Positions 42,432-50,816 of a stretch of 64,000 nt of DNA are shown here, one piece after another. Within the stretch, counting starts at the first letter, position 1, and the number at the start of each line of letters is the position of its first letter. This DNA is from Rubrobacter calidifluminis. Lineage in GTDB: Bacteria > Actinomycetota > Rubrobacteria > Rubrobacterales > Rubrobacteraceae. The notes below the pieces were generated by a model that saw only the letters and a list, made by a program, of their open reading frames with translations, had not been told where the DNA came from and did not search any database. The stretch lies in contig NZ_JAQKGV010000015.1 of the NCBI RefSeq assembly GCF_028617075.1, positions 31,382 through 95,381 of the forward strand, in the 5' to 3' direction. The translations under genes were made by a program, and so were the position numbers.

Positions 42432-43388
42432 TCAGGAGGAGACGCGCAGCACGATTTTGCCGCGTCCGTGACCGGAGTCGAGGCGCGCGTGGGCTTTGGC
42501 GACCTGGGTGAGGTCGAGCACCTCGTCGAGCAGCGGTCTCATCTGCCCCCGCTCGATGAGCCGGGTCATCTCTTCCAGGCGTCGCCTCTCGCGGGTGAGG
42601 AAGACGCCGTAGATCGTCTGGTTCTTCAGGTAGAGCTGCGTGAGGTCGCCCTGCGCCCCGAGGATCGTCGCGACCCTGCCGAAGGGCCGGGTGCAGGCGG
42701 CGCTCTGCGCGCAGGTCTCGCCGCCGACGGTGTCGAAGACCGCGTCCACGCCCGCTCCGCCGGTCTCGGAGAGCGCGACCTCGGAGACGTCCTGGCTGCG
42801 GTAGTCTATGGCGACGTCGGCGCCGAGGTCTTCGAGGGTCTTCTGGTTGTCCGGGCCCGCCGTCGCTAGCACCCGGGCTCCCGCGGCCTTCGCTATCTGG
42901 ATCGCGAACGACCCGACCCCGCCGGCGCCGCCGTGGATCAGGACGGTCTCCCCGACCTTCACGTCGAGCCGGCGCACGATCGCCTCGTAGGCGGTGCCCC
43001 CGGCGAGCGGGACCGCCGCGGCCTCCTCGTGCGAGAGCGAGGGCGGCTTGGGGGCGACGATGGCCGCCGGGACCACGTTGTACTCGGCGTAGCTCCCGTT
43101 GGACTTTTCGCCGAAGATCTCGGGTGTGTAGTAGACCTCGTCGCCGGGGGAGAACTCCGTCACGCCGGGGCCCACCTCCTCGACGATCCCGGAGACGTCC
43201 GCGCCGAGGACCAGCGGGGTCTCGAGCCCGAAGGCGGTGCCGTCGGCCCGGATCTTGGCATCCACCGGGTTGGTGCCGGCGGCGACGACCCTGACCAGTA
43301 TCTCGCCCGGAGCCGGCTCCGGGCGGGGTACGTCCCGCTCCTCGAAGAGCTCCGGTGGTCCGAACTCCGGGGTCACCATCGCGCGCAT
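42432..43388 (-). CDS. Zinc-independent quinone oxidoreductase-like MDR
   Basis: NADPH-dependent reductase of 318 residues. It has VAAGTNPVDAKIRADG, LGADVSGIVEEVGPGV, the AGGTAYEAI helix, and the cofactor loop HGGAGGVGSFAIQIAKAAGA, with no zinc-binding Cys cluster. GARVLATAGPDNQ and VFDTVGGE follow the QOR/zeta-crystallin pattern. ATG 43388 is used, with AAAGGAG 10 nt upstream; a GTG three codons earlier is possible. It lies 29 nt before egtB on the same strand and is probably co-transcribed, but it is not a known ergothioneine enzyme. Confidence 0.88.
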   Translation of the reverse strand: MRAMVTPEFGPPELFEERDVPRPEPAPGEILVRVVAAGTNPVDAKIRADGTAFGLETPLVLGADVSGIVEEVGPGVTEFSPGDEVYYTPEIFGEKSNGSYAEYNVVPAAIVAPKPPSLSHEEAAAVPLAGGTAYEAIVRRLDVKVGETVLIHGGAGGVGSFAIQIAKAAGARVLATAGPDNQKTLEDLGADVAIDYRSQDVSEVALSETGGAGVDAVFDTVGGETCAQSAACTRPFGRVATILGAQGDLTQLYLKNQTIYGVFLTRERRRLEEMTRLIERGQMRPLLDEVLDLTQVAKAHARLDSGHGRGKIVLRVSS

Positions 43389-43502
43389 CTTTACCACGCT
43401 CCTTTCGCCTGAGATTCTTTCCAAAGTCTCTCTGTGCCCGGCGGGACACCCTCTCAAACGACTACAATACAATACAGATGGGGGAGAAGGAGGTCGTAGA
43501 AG

Positions 43503-44033
43503 GTGGCGGAGAGGGAACCGGAGGCGGGACGGGAGATCGCGGCGGCGCTGGGAGACTCCTACAGGGCGTTCGCGGAGAACTTCATCGAGGCCCAGAAGAG
43601 GAACACCGGCCTCGTCGAGGGGTGGGCGGAGAGCCTGCGGGGGCTCCTCGAGAGCCAGGCGGAGGCCAACCGGGCGCTCGCCCGGGCGATGGAGTCCTAC
43701 GTGAAGGTCGTGGACGAGGCGCTCGAGGGACAGCGGCGGACCGGCGAGGCTCTCAGGGAGAGCCTGGAGGCCTACCGTGAGGTGCTCGAGCGGACGAACG
43801 CCGTGCAGGAGCAGAGCACGCGCCTCCTCGAGGATTTCTTCGGCGGCCTGCAGAGGGAACTCGCCGCGCAGGCCGAGGGCGGGGAGCGCATCGCCCGGCA
43901 GCTCTCTGAGCTGGCCGGAAGTCAGCTCGAGGCCATGGAGCGCCTGGTGCGTGAGGCGTCGGAGTCATACCTGAGATTTCTCGAGGCTCCTTACGAGTTC
44001 TACCGGCGGGCCACGGAGGGGGACAGGGAGTAG
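43503..44033 (+). CDS. Coiled-coil protein of unknown function, phasin-like
   Basis: Protein of 176 residues, almost entirely amphipathic helix and rich in Glu, Ala, Arg and Gln, with no Cys. Heptad-like stretches run from AENFIEAQKRNTGLVEGW through LERTNAVQEQSTRLLEDFF to the end (EASESYLRFLEAPYEFY). This pattern occurs in phasins of polyhydroxyalkanoate granules and in other surface-coat proteins; no PHA gene lies nearby, so the assignment is open. GTG 43503 follows AAGGAGGT. It is divergent from the quinone reductase; tandem TACAAT hexamers at 43463-43473 could serve as -10 elements. Confidence 0.7.
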   Translation: MAEREPEAGREIAAALGDSYRAFAENFIEAQKRNTGLVEGWAESLRGLLESQAEANRALARAMESYVKVVDEALEGQRRTGEALRESLEAYREVLERTNAVQEQSTRLLEDFFGGLQRELAAQAEGGERIARQLSELAGSQLEAMERLVREASESYLRFLEAPYEFYRRATEGDRE

Positions 44034-44128
44034 GGGAGGGCTGGCGCCCGCGCTTTTCGGGCGGCGAATATCACACTCTTATATACTGCATAAAACAATC
44101 CAGGATAGTCCGGACTTGGAGGGGGGAA

Positions 44129-45034
44129 ATGGACCGGAGATCGAGAGTTCTCTCTGCCGCGCTTTCCATGGCCGCGGCACTTTTGTTGTGTCTGTGGCTC
44201 GTGCCCGTCGCGGGGGCAGCTTCCTACACGCAGGTGGTGGACAACGCCACCAAGGGGAGGTTCTCCGCTTCCCGGGCGTGGGGTTACAGCCACTGGAGCG
44301 ACCAGAAGTACGGCAGAAACTACCGCTTCGCGAAACCGGCCGGAAAGCAGGACCCGGCCTCGTTCAAAGTTCGGGTCCCGCGGACGGCGCGCTACGTGGT
44401 CTACGCCCGCTGGCCGGCCGACCAGGGCTACAACGGGCGGGTGCGCGTCGGGGTCAGGACGACCTCCGGCTGGCGTTGGATGCACGTCGACCAGCGCAGG
44501 AACGGCGGCAGGTGGGTTCGTCTCGGGGTCTTCCGGCTCGGGGCCGGGGACCGGTGGCGGGTGAAGATCACCCGCCAGTCGAGCTCCCGGGGGTATATCA
44601 TCGCGGATGCTGTGAAGGTCGTGCGCCACGTCCGCAGCCGTCAGAGCGGATACACCGGGGCGGACGTGCTGCGGGTGGCCAGGAGCTGGCTCGGGGTGCC
44701 CTACCGCTACGGCGGGGCCTCGCGCAACGGCGTCGACTGCTCGGGGCTCACGATGCGGGTCTTCGGGCAGCTCGGCGTGAGCCTGCCGCACAACGCGGCC
44801 CAGCAGTACGACAGCCCGGTGGGAAGGAAAGTCCCGCGCACCGACCTCAGGCGGGGCTACCTCGTCTTCGGGTACGCCAGCGGCTACGGGCCCGGGATAA
44901 CCCACGTCGGGATCCTCACCGGCGACGGGCGCATGATCCACGCGCCCGAGCCCGGCACGGTGGTGCGCTACGACAGGATCCCGGCGGGCTGGTACCACAT
45001 CGTGGGTGTCAAGGAGATCTTCCCGGCCGGCTGA
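44129..45034 (+). CDS. Secreted NlpC/P60 peptidoglycan hydrolase
   Basis: Exported cell-wall enzyme of 301 residues. A signal peptide covers the first 34 or so residues (hydrophobic run, then VAGAA). The N-terminal mature region (SYTQVVDNATKGRFSAS, RYVVYARWPADQGYNGRVRV, IIADAVKVVR) is a golvesin/xanthan-lyase-type beta-sandwich, likely for polymer binding. The C-terminal NlpC/P60 domain has ARSWLGVPYRYGG, the nucleophile in GVDCSGLTMRV, LPHNAAQQYD and the His in ITHVGILTGDGRMIHAP. It should cleave D-Glu-to-diamino-acid bonds in stem peptides. ATG 44129 has GGAGGGGGG ahead. Monocistronic; it converges on the flavoprotein gene. Confidence 0.9.
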   Translation: MDRRSRVLSAALSMAAALLLCLWLVPVAGAASYTQVVDNATKGRFSASRAWGYSHWSDQKYGRNYRFAKPAGKQDPASFKVRVPRTARYVVYARWPADQGYNGRVRVGVRTTSGWRWMHVDQRRNGGRWVRLGVFRLGAGDRWRVKITRQSSSRGYIIADAVKVVRHVRSRQSGYTGADVLRVARSWLGVPYRYGGASRNGVDCSGLTMRVFGQLGVSLPHNAAQQYDSPVGRKVPRTDLRRGYLVFGYASGYGPGITHVGILTGDGRMIHAPEPGTVVRYDRIPAGWYHIVGVKEIFPAG

Positions 45035-45038
45035 GCTC

Positions 45039-46697
45039 CTACAGGACGTCCGAGGCTGCGGCCCGTCCGGCCACCCTGCCGGAGAACAGGCACCCGCCCA
45101 GGAAGGTCCCCTCGAGCGAGCGGTAGCCGTGCATCCCCCCGCCGCCGAAGCCTGCCGCCTCCCCGGCGGCGTAGAGGCCCGGGATGGGTGTGCCGTCGGC
45201 CCCGAGCGCCCGCGAGGAGAGGTCGGTCTGTATGCCGCCGAGGGTCTTGCGGGTCAGGATGCGCAGCCGCACCGCGACGAGCGGGCCGGCGCCGGGATCG
45301 AGCAACCGGTGGGGCCTTGCGGCCCGGATGAGCCTGTCGCCCGCGTAGCGGCGGGCCTCCCGGATCGCCGCCACCTGCAGGTCCTTGCCGAACGGGTTCG
45401 CGAGCTCGCGGTCGCGGGCGACGATCTCCTCCTTCAGCAGCGCCGGATCGAGGGGTGGGTCGCCGCCTGTGAGGGCGTTCATCCTCCGCGCGAGCTCGGG
45501 GACGGTGCGGGCGGTGACGAAGTCCCGGCCCGCGCGCAGGAACCCTTTCACCGGGGCCGGCGCACCCGGGAGCAGCCGCCCGAGCACCCGGGGGACGCTC
45601 CTTGCGGTCAGGTCCGGGTTCTGGTCCGAGCCGGAGAGGGCGAACTCCTTCTCTAGTATCCGGCGCGTGAGCACGAACCAGGTGTGGTCGTATCCGGTCT
45701 GCAGGATGTGCCGGAGGGTGCCCAGGGTGTCGAAGCCGGGGAAGAGGGGGGCCGGCAGCCGGCGGCCGCGGGCATCGAGCCACAGCGAGGAGGGACCGGG
45801 GAGGATGCGTATGCCGTGGTTCTCCCAGATCGGGTCCGGGTACTCGATCCCCTCGGTGTAGTGCCACATGCGGTCGAGGTTCGTGAGACGGGCCCCGGCT
45901 CTGGCTGCGACCTCGAGCATCCCGCCGTCGACGTGGGCTGGAACCCCGCAGAGCATCCGTCGCGGTGGCCGTCCGAGCCATCCGGGCCAGTTTCTGCGCA
46001 CCAGCTCGTGGTTGCCGCCGAGCCCGCCGGAGGCGACGATGACGGCCTGAGCCCGGAGCGAGAACTCCCCGACCACCCGGCGCGAGCTCGCTCTCCCGCG
46101 CTCCGCGCCGCCAGGTTCGAGGATCTCACCGTGCACGCCGCAGACGTGACCGCCCTCCGCCTCGAGCGCCGTGACCCGGTGCCTGAAGCGGAGCGAGACC
46201 CTGCCCCGCCTCTCGGCCGCGCGGAGCCTCTCGACGAAGGGTTCGAGGAGACCGGGGCCTGTGCCCCACACGATGTGGAACCTCGGGACCGAGTTGCCCG
46301 GCCCGGAGGCCCCCCGGCCCCCGCGCTCGGCCCAGCCGACTATCGGGAAGAAGCGGACCCCGAGGCTCCGGAGCCAGGGGCGCTTCTCGCCCGCGGCAAA
46401 CTCCACGTAGGCCTCGGCCCACCGGCGCGCCCAGCGGTCCTCCTCGCGGTCGAAGCCCGCGGTTCCCATCCAGTCCTGGAGCGCGAGCTCCACCGAGTCC
46501 CTTATCCCGAACCGCCGCTGCTCGGGGGAGTCGACGAGGAAGAGCCCGCCGAAGGACCAGTACGCCTGTCCGCCAAGCGATCGTTCGGGTTCCTGGTCGA
46601 GCAGGATCACGCGCCTTCCGGCCCCGGCGAGCTCGCAGGCGGCGACCAGCCCCGCGAGCCCCGCCCCGACGACTATCGCATCAGCGTCCTGGTGCAA
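45039..46697 (-). CDS. FAD-dependent dehydrogenase, KstD/fumarate-reductase-like
   Basis: Flavoprotein of 552 residues. The N-terminal AIVVGAGLAGLVAACELAGAG is the FAD dinucleotide fold with Glu/Asp ending in LLDQE, followed by SLGGQAYWSFGG. VIVASGGLGGN is the second FAD contact, and the C-terminal TLGGIQTDLSSRALG with GLYAAGEAAGFGGGGMHGYRSLEG closes the site. This layout belongs to the 3-ketosteroid-1-dehydrogenase and fumarate-reductase flavoprotein group; many such genes are annotated as putative KstD without proof. No steroid genes are nearby. TTG 46697 follows GGGAGGGCGG. Confidence 0.85.
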   Translation of the reverse strand: MHQDADAIVVGAGLAGLVAACELAGAGRRVILLDQEPERSLGGQAYWSFGGLFLVDSPEQRRFGIRDSVELALQDWMGTAGFDREEDRWARRWAEAYVEFAAGEKRPWLRSLGVRFFPIVGWAERGGRGASGPGNSVPRFHIVWGTGPGLLEPFVERLRAAERRGRVSLRFRHRVTALEAEGGHVCGVHGEILEPGGAERGRASSRRVVGEFSLRAQAVIVASGGLGGNHELVRRNWPGWLGRPPRRMLCGVPAHVDGGMLEVAARAGARLTNLDRMWHYTEGIEYPDPIWENHGIRILPGPSSLWLDARGRRLPAPLFPGFDTLGTLRHILQTGYDHTWFVLTRRILEKEFALSGSDQNPDLTARSVPRVLGRLLPGAPAPVKGFLRAGRDFVTARTVPELARRMNALTGGDPPLDPALLKEEIVARDRELANPFGKDLQVAAIREARRYAGDRLIRAARPHRLLDPGAGPLVAVRLRILTRKTLGGIQTDLSSRALGADGTPIPGLYAAGEAAGFGGGGMHGYRSLEGTFLGGCLFSGRVAGRAAASDVL

Positions 46698-46724
46698 GTT
46701 CCGCCCTCCCTGCGAAGGTTCACC

Positions 46725-47666
46725 TCAGTGGTCGCCGTCCCGGTGCAGCAGGGGCAGGCGGAGGGTTCTGCGCTCGCGGCGGAGGAGATCCTCCTTCGCG
46801 TCGGAGGGGCTCACCGATTCGTCGCGGGTCTCGAGCGCGAGCCGCTCCCGGTGCTCGACGATCCAGAGGTAGAGGTCGAGCTCGGTGCGGCCGGGGAAGG
46901 CGTCGAGCACCCTCTCCTCCCGGATCATCTCGGATATCGGGCGGTAGGAGTACTCGTACCAGTCGCGCAGGACCTCCTCGGGGGAGACGTAGCGGTGCCA
47001 GAGCTGGGAGAGCCTGAAGCCGTGTGCCTCGATGTAGGAGGCCAGCCGCCGGTAGTCCCCGACGTCCGAGAAGCGCACCTCTATCTCCGGCAGGACGCGG
47101 TCCATCGGGAGGCGTTCGAACAGCCTGCGCTGCTCGAGCTTGTGCAAAAGCTCCGCGGGGGTGATGCTCGCGTCTATAGGGACGCGGGTGCGCAGCTCGG
47201 TCACCTCGGCGTCGATCATCTCGACCCCCTGCATGCGGGCGACCGAGACCCGGTGGTTGCCGTCCTGCACGAAGTAGGCGTCCCCGATCTTGTAGAGGCT
47301 CACTGGGGGCAGCTCCTCGGCGCGCTGCATGAGCTGGTCTATCCGCTTCCAGCGGGTGCCGAGATCCGGCTTGGAGGGCAGGAAGGCCCGATCGAAGTCG
47401 CGGTGGCGCCCGACGCTGCCGACGATCTTGTCGACCGGGACGACCCGCATCCCGAGGTAGACCTGCTCGACGGCCCCGAGCGCCTTCTTCACCTCCTCGA
47501 AGGAGAGCAGCTGGTTCGAGGCCGGGTCGTTGCGCAGGAAGGCACCTAGCCTGCGCAGGAAGGCCTTCCTGCGCGCCACGCTGAAGTCCTGGTCTGCCTG
47601 AGCTCCGGTGCCGATGAGATCGCCCGCCACGAACGAGAATTTATACCGCCCGGAGCCGGGCGACAA
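46725..47666 (-). CDS. DUF4032/ParB-like-domain protein
   Basis: Protein of 313 residues. The central segment IVGSVGRHRDFDRAFLPS, then LYKIGDAYFVQDGNHRVSVAR, recalls ParB/sulfiredoxin-like domains: a nucleotide-binding fold with GNHR. The C-terminal part (YEYSYRPISEMIREERVLDAFPGRTELDLYLWI) is the DUF4032 region found in actinobacterial proteins of unknown role. The start is uncertain: TTG 47666 is used, with no good ribosome site; a GTG at 47630 is an alternative. It follows the phosphoesterase gene by 19 nt on the same strand. Function unknown. Confidence 0.7.
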   Translation of the reverse strand: MSPGSGRYKFSFVAGDLIGTGAQADQDFSVARRKAFLRRLGAFLRNDPASNQLLSFEEVKKALGAVEQVYLGMRVVPVDKIVGSVGRHRDFDRAFLPSKPDLGTRWKRIDQLMQRAEELPPVSLYKIGDAYFVQDGNHRVSVARMQGVEMIDAEVTELRTRVPIDASITPAELLHKLEQRRLFERLPMDRVLPEIEVRFSDVGDYRRLASYIEAHGFRLSQLWHRYVSPEEVLRDWYEYSYRPISEMIREERVLDAFPGRTELDLYLWIVEHRERLALETRDESVSPSDAKEDLLRRERRTLRLPLLHRDGDH

Positions 47667-47685
47667 GAGAGGGTTGGGACATCTC

Positions 47686-48291
47686 TTACACCTCGAGGAT
47701 GCGGTGTCCGAAGACGTTCACCACCCGGGTCGAGCCCCTCTTTGTTACACGCTCCGGCTCCGGACCGTAGAGGTGGACGTGGCCGTGCAGCCAGAGGGAC
47801 GGATGGTGGCGGTCTATGAGCTTGAGGTACGATTCGAAGCCGGTGTGGCAGACGTCCTCCCTGTCTCCGAGGCCGAAGGGCGGCGCGTGGGAGACGAAGA
47901 TGTCGGGGGCGGGTCTGCCGAACAGCGTGCGCCTCCTTATGCGTGAAGAGAGTCGTCGGGCGCGGCGGCGCATCTGGCGCTCGGTGTACTGGTTGGGACC
48001 GTCCGAGTAGAGCCGGCATCCAGAGAGGCCGGCGAGGGCGTGCCCGCCGAGCTCCTCGATACGCCCGTCGAGCGGGGTGCACCCGCCGGGATGCTTCCCG
48101 TCTTCAGGAGCGGGGTCGTGGTTGCCGAGGACGTAGAAGAGGGGTACGCCGAGGACCGTGACGAGATACTCGAGGTAGTCGAAGGGGAGGTCTCCGCAGG
48201 AGACGACCGCCTCCACCCTCCCGGCGTAGGACTCGAGCGCGGGCCCGTGGAGCACCCGCTCCACCTCGTCGCTGACCGCAAGGATCTTCAT
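47686..48291 (-). CDS. Calcineurin-like metallophosphoesterase
   Basis: Protein of 201 residues with most of the dinuclear metal motifs: CGDLPFDY (GD), YVLGNHDPAP (GNHD), VSHAPPFG and LHGHVHLYG (GHxH). The first motif, normally DxH, reads VSDEVER, so the first His is Glu; this D-x-E form is seen in a subgroup of small bacterial phosphoesterases. ATG 48291 has GGGAGAGGAAG upstream and is preferred over a Met eight codons earlier. It probably heads a two-gene unit with the DUF4032 protein. Substrate unknown, possibly a cyclic nucleotide or phosphodiester. Confidence 0.82.
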   Translation of the reverse strand: MKILAVSDEVERVLHGPALESYAGRVEAVVSCGDLPFDYLEYLVTVLGVPLFYVLGNHDPAPEDGKHPGGCTPLDGRIEELGGHALAGLSGCRLYSDGPNQYTERQMRRRARRLSSRIRRRTLFGRPAPDIFVSHAPPFGLGDREDVCHTGFESYLKLIDRHHPSLWLHGHVHLYGPEPERVTKRGSTRVVNVFGHRILEV

Positions 48292-48399
48292 GTCTTCCTC
48301 TCCCGCACCATGCACACAAAGGATAACGCCTCGTGGAGGCCGGGCGGCGCGCGCAATGCCAGAACATCACCGGGAGGGCTTGTTGCCAGTTTGCGGGAT

Positions 48400-48994
48400 T
48401 CATCACGCGAAGACGGCCCCTGTGGCTACCGGTCCGTCTCCGTCGCGCTCCTCGTCGCGGACATCGCCTTCGCCTTTCAGCAGACGGCGGCGATCCCGAC
48501 CATCGAGCGGGACTTTTGATCCCCCGGCTCTAGAGTTCGCGCACGGGGCCGCCGGAGCGGGGCTCTTCCTGATGCCGGGCGCCCTGGGGCAGCTCGCCGC
48601 TGGACCCCTCTCGGGAGCCATCGGCCGCCGGTTGCGATCGAAGTGGACCTTCACCGGCGGGATGCTGCTCGCCGTCTGGCACGAAGAGCCCTGGCGGATC
48701 GGGCCGGAGATGTTCCTGTTCGGGTTCGGGATGGGCTTCGGCGTGAGCTCCGGCGGGAACCTCGTCACCCGCGCCGTGAGCGTGCGCGACACGGGCATAT
48801 CGAACGCGCTGAACAGCGTCCTGCGTCGGGTCGGGGGTGGCATCGGAGGGCAGGTCGGGGCGGCGCTCCTCGCCGGGTTCACCACCCCCGGAGGACCGGC
48901 ACAGGTGGCGTTCGCAGTTGCTTTCGCCGTCTCGGCCGTTCTGTGCCTGCTCGGGGCCGGGCTCGCCGCTCTGGTCCCAGAGGGGCGGGGTTAA
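48400..48994 (+). pseudogene. Decayed MFS (EmrB-type) transporter
   Basis: Two pieces of one transporter lie in different frames. About 48417-48519 encodes SVALLVADIAFAFQQTAAIPTIERDF, the first helix and following loop of a DHA2-type protein, and then stops. From about 48535 a second frame gives LFLMPGALGQLAAGPLSGAIGRRLRSK, a later helix with its loop, and continues to LNSVLRRVGGGIGGQVGAALLA and a C-terminal helix. At least six helices between the pieces are missing, so an internal deletion plus frameshift has destroyed it. No start codon with a ribosome site is evident. Confidence 0.75.
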
Positions 48995-49052
48995 GGACCG
49001 CGCGTACGGGTAAAGAGAGCGCGGTGTCGTTTCGAGAGGAGGTTTGCCGGAT

Positions 49053-49454
49053 ATGCCCGCACCAGAGACACCGAAGCTCACGGTGGACGTCGTGATCCCG
49101 GACCGGGACGGCAGGGTCGTCCTGATCCGCCGGGCCAACGAACCTTTCAGGGGTCGCTGGGCGCTGCCGGGCGGGTTCGTGGACGTCGGCGAGACGGTCG
49201 AGCAGGCCGCCCGCCGCGAGGTCCGGGAGGAGACCGGGCTCGAGGTCGAGCTGGAGCGGCTCGTCGGGGTCTATTCCGAACCGGCCCGGGACCCACGGGG
49301 CCACAACGTCTCGGTGGCTTTCCTGGCCCATCCCGTGGGCGACGCCGGGCCCCGGGGCTCCGACGACGCCTCGGAGGCGCTGCTTCTGGACCCCGCGGTC
49401 GTCGAGCTCGCCTTCGACCACGACCGCATAATCCGGGATGCGCTGGGCGGCTGA
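49053..49454 (+). CDS. Nudix hydrolase, ADP-ribose pyrophosphatase-like
   Basis: Hydrolyses a nucleoside diphosphate linked to another moiety. The 133-residue protein has a complete Nudix box, G-x5-E-x7-REVREETGL, beginning [18 protein letters not shown], preceded by the substrate strand [26 protein letters not shown] is typical of the ADP-ribose/NADH subgroup. ATG 49053 lies ten bases after GAGGAGG; TTG 49044 is too close to that site. It stands between the MFS remnant and a small unknown gene. Together with the macro protein at 2.4 kb it may serve ADP-ribose turnover, but the two are not linked on the map. Confidence 0.9.
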   Translation: MPAPETPKLTVDVVIPDRDGRVVLIRRANEPFRGRWALPGGFVDVGETVEQAARREVREETGLEVELERLVGVYSEPARDPRGHNVSVAFLAHPVGDAGPRGSDDASEALLLDPAVVELAFDHDRIIRDALGG

Positions 49455-49475
49455 GTGGGTGTTATCCTTGCACGT

Positions 49476-49892
49476 ATGAGGTTCCTTTTCCGAAGGCGCG
49501 GGGGAGGAGTGCGGCTCTCTCTGGGCTACTCGCCCGGCGCCTTCACCCTCCCCGACGAACGGGAGATCTCGCCGCTGTACGCTTTCTTCGAGGTCGCCAA
49601 CACGGGTGAGGTTGCTGCCGAGGTACGGCGCATCGGGGTGGAGCCTGCGGACGGCTCCGGGGTGTTCTTCGGCGAGGGGTTCGAGGGGGAGCGCAGCCTG
49701 CCGTGCACGCTCTCACCCGGAGAGTCGGTGAGGTTCTGGGTGCGGGCGAAGACGCTCGCCCGCGCGCTGCGGGACGCGGGCTACGGCGGGAGGCCGCGCC
49801 TGCGGTTCGTGGCGGAGGATTCCTCCGGAGGGCGCCACGATACGGGTTTCAGGTTCCGGGTCGACGAGTACCTGAACCTCAGGGACGAGTAG
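49476..49892 (+). CDS. Conserved-looking hypothetical protein, beta-rich
   Basis: Protein of 138 residues beginning MRFLFRRRGGGVRLSLGY. The remainder alternates strands and turns (YAFFEVANTGEVAAEVRRIGVE, LSPGESVRFWVRAKTLARAL, RLRFVAEDSSGGRHDTGFRF), consistent with a single Ig-like or beta-sandwich domain. No signal peptide or transmembrane helix is visible and no family is recognised. The start is uncertain: ATG 49476 or GTG 49455, neither with a strong ribosome site. It follows the Nudix gene by 21 nt or less and may be co-transcribed. Confidence 0.5.
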   Translation: MRFLFRRRGGGVRLSLGYSPGAFTLPDEREISPLYAFFEVANTGEVAAEVRRIGVEPADGSGVFFGEGFEGERSLPCTLSPGESVRFWVRAKTLARALRDAGYGGRPRLRFVAEDSSGGRHDTGFRFRVDEYLNLRDE

Positions 49893-49906
49893 GGGAGAGG
49901 GATAGG

Positions 49907-50156
49907 ACAGCCTACGCAATAGTCAACGTAAGGTATAAAAAATTCCAAGCGCTACACGGAGTATGCGAGCCGGGTACCGCAGAGGCTGGAGAAGTACGGT
50001 GGCGGGTGGTTGGTGCGCGGGGGAGAGGCCGAGGTGCTGGAAGGGTCATAGGACGTCGAGCGCTTGGTTGTCCTCGAGTTCGAGAGCTAGGAGCACTTCC
50101 GCGATTGGTACGAATCTCTGGAGTACACGTAGCTCAAACAGGCTGGCGCCGGTTAA
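49907..50156 (+). pseudogene. DUF1330 protein pseudogene with frameshift and three TAG stops
   Basis: The first part reads AYAIVNVRYKKFQALH, the N-terminus of a DUF1330 (ferredoxin-like fold) protein without its ATG. A frameshift near 49955 leads to YTEYASRVPQRLEKYGGGWLVRGG, EAEVLEGS-stop-DVERLVVLEFES-stop-EHFRDWYESLEYT-stop-LKQAGAG, a good family match interrupted by TAG at 50049, 50088 and 50130, ending at TAA 50154. The first TAG stands where the family usually has Trp. Residue conservation on both sides suggests recent inactivation. Confidence 0.75.
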
Positions 50157-50169
50157 CACCCCCACGTAG

Positions 50170-50631
50170 ATGAGTCCGCGGAGGTCCAGGAGGTGGAGGA
50201 GCCCTCCCCCACGGAATGCATTCCTTCTCCGTAAACTGCGGGGAGCTGAGGCTGCTCGAGAACTATACCGTAGGCTGGCATCCCAGACCAGGACGTCTCC
50301 GGGACGGTTTAAAGGTTTCGACTCCAGGCGGTTCTCCGCCGTACTCTTCCCGATACAGGATCCCGAGCTCTGCGGCCACTGCTTTCCTCCCGGCGCGACC
50401 TGCTTCGTGCGAGTCTACTCGAGCTGGGAGCGGGAAAAGGTCCGCCGCCTGCAGGCCCACGGGTACGCCGTAGAGGTCCTGTACCCCGGTAGAGAGAAGG
50501 GGATCTCCGGAACCCGGGTGCGGGAGTTGATCCGCTCGGGAGCAGCGTGGGATCGCCTCGTGACCGCCGTCTCCGCCCGGATAATCCGCGAGGTGCTCGC
50601 CGCCAAACCCGGCCGGTTCGAGAGACGCTAG
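50170..50631 (+). pseudogene. N-truncated nicotinamide-nucleotide-adenylyltransferase-like gene
   Basis: The last 110 codons encode a recognisable nucleotidyltransferase end: RFSAVLFPIQDPELCGHCFPPGATCFVRVYSSWEREKV and GISGTRVRELIRSGAAWDRLV, the latter being the ISGTxVR motif of NMNAT-type enzymes. (Only short parts of these motifs matter: PIQDPEL and ISGTRVR.) The N-terminal half with the HxGH nucleotide-binding motif is missing, and the first 35 codons are Arg/Pro-rich noise, perhaps with a frameshift after NAFLL. Without the HxGH loop it should be inactive. It adjoins the DUF1330 pseudogene. A short expressed protein cannot be excluded. Confidence 0.6.
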
Positions 50632-50763
50632 CGTACCAGCCTGCCCAGATCCACCACTGTCCGGGCCGTACCTACGGTTCTCCTTAAACCACGGACTTGT
50701 GGACATATATGCTTCCATTGTGACTGGATCTGAAAAACTTTTGAAAATCTTTGGCAAAACCTA

Positions 50764-50793
50764 TTGACAAAAAAACATAAGCTCGTCTAGACT
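50764..50793 (+). promoter_or_regulatory. Promoter of the ROK regulator / sugar operon
   Basis: TTGACA (50764-50769), 18-nt spacer, TAGACT (50788-50793), in an unusually AT-rich stretch (about 50690-50780) with A- and T-tracts. It lies about 20 nt before the ROK ATG. TTTTG and CAAAA blocks just upstream could form an operator, but the symmetry is imperfect. Confidence 0.6.
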
Positions 50794-50816
50794 GATTACG
50801 AAGTGAAGGAGCGAGG

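Noticed and set aside
50049..50132. Amber suppression (pyrrolysine-like recoding) in the DUF1330 frame
   Set aside because: A frameshift and a missing start codon are also present, so ordinary gene decay explains the TAG codons.
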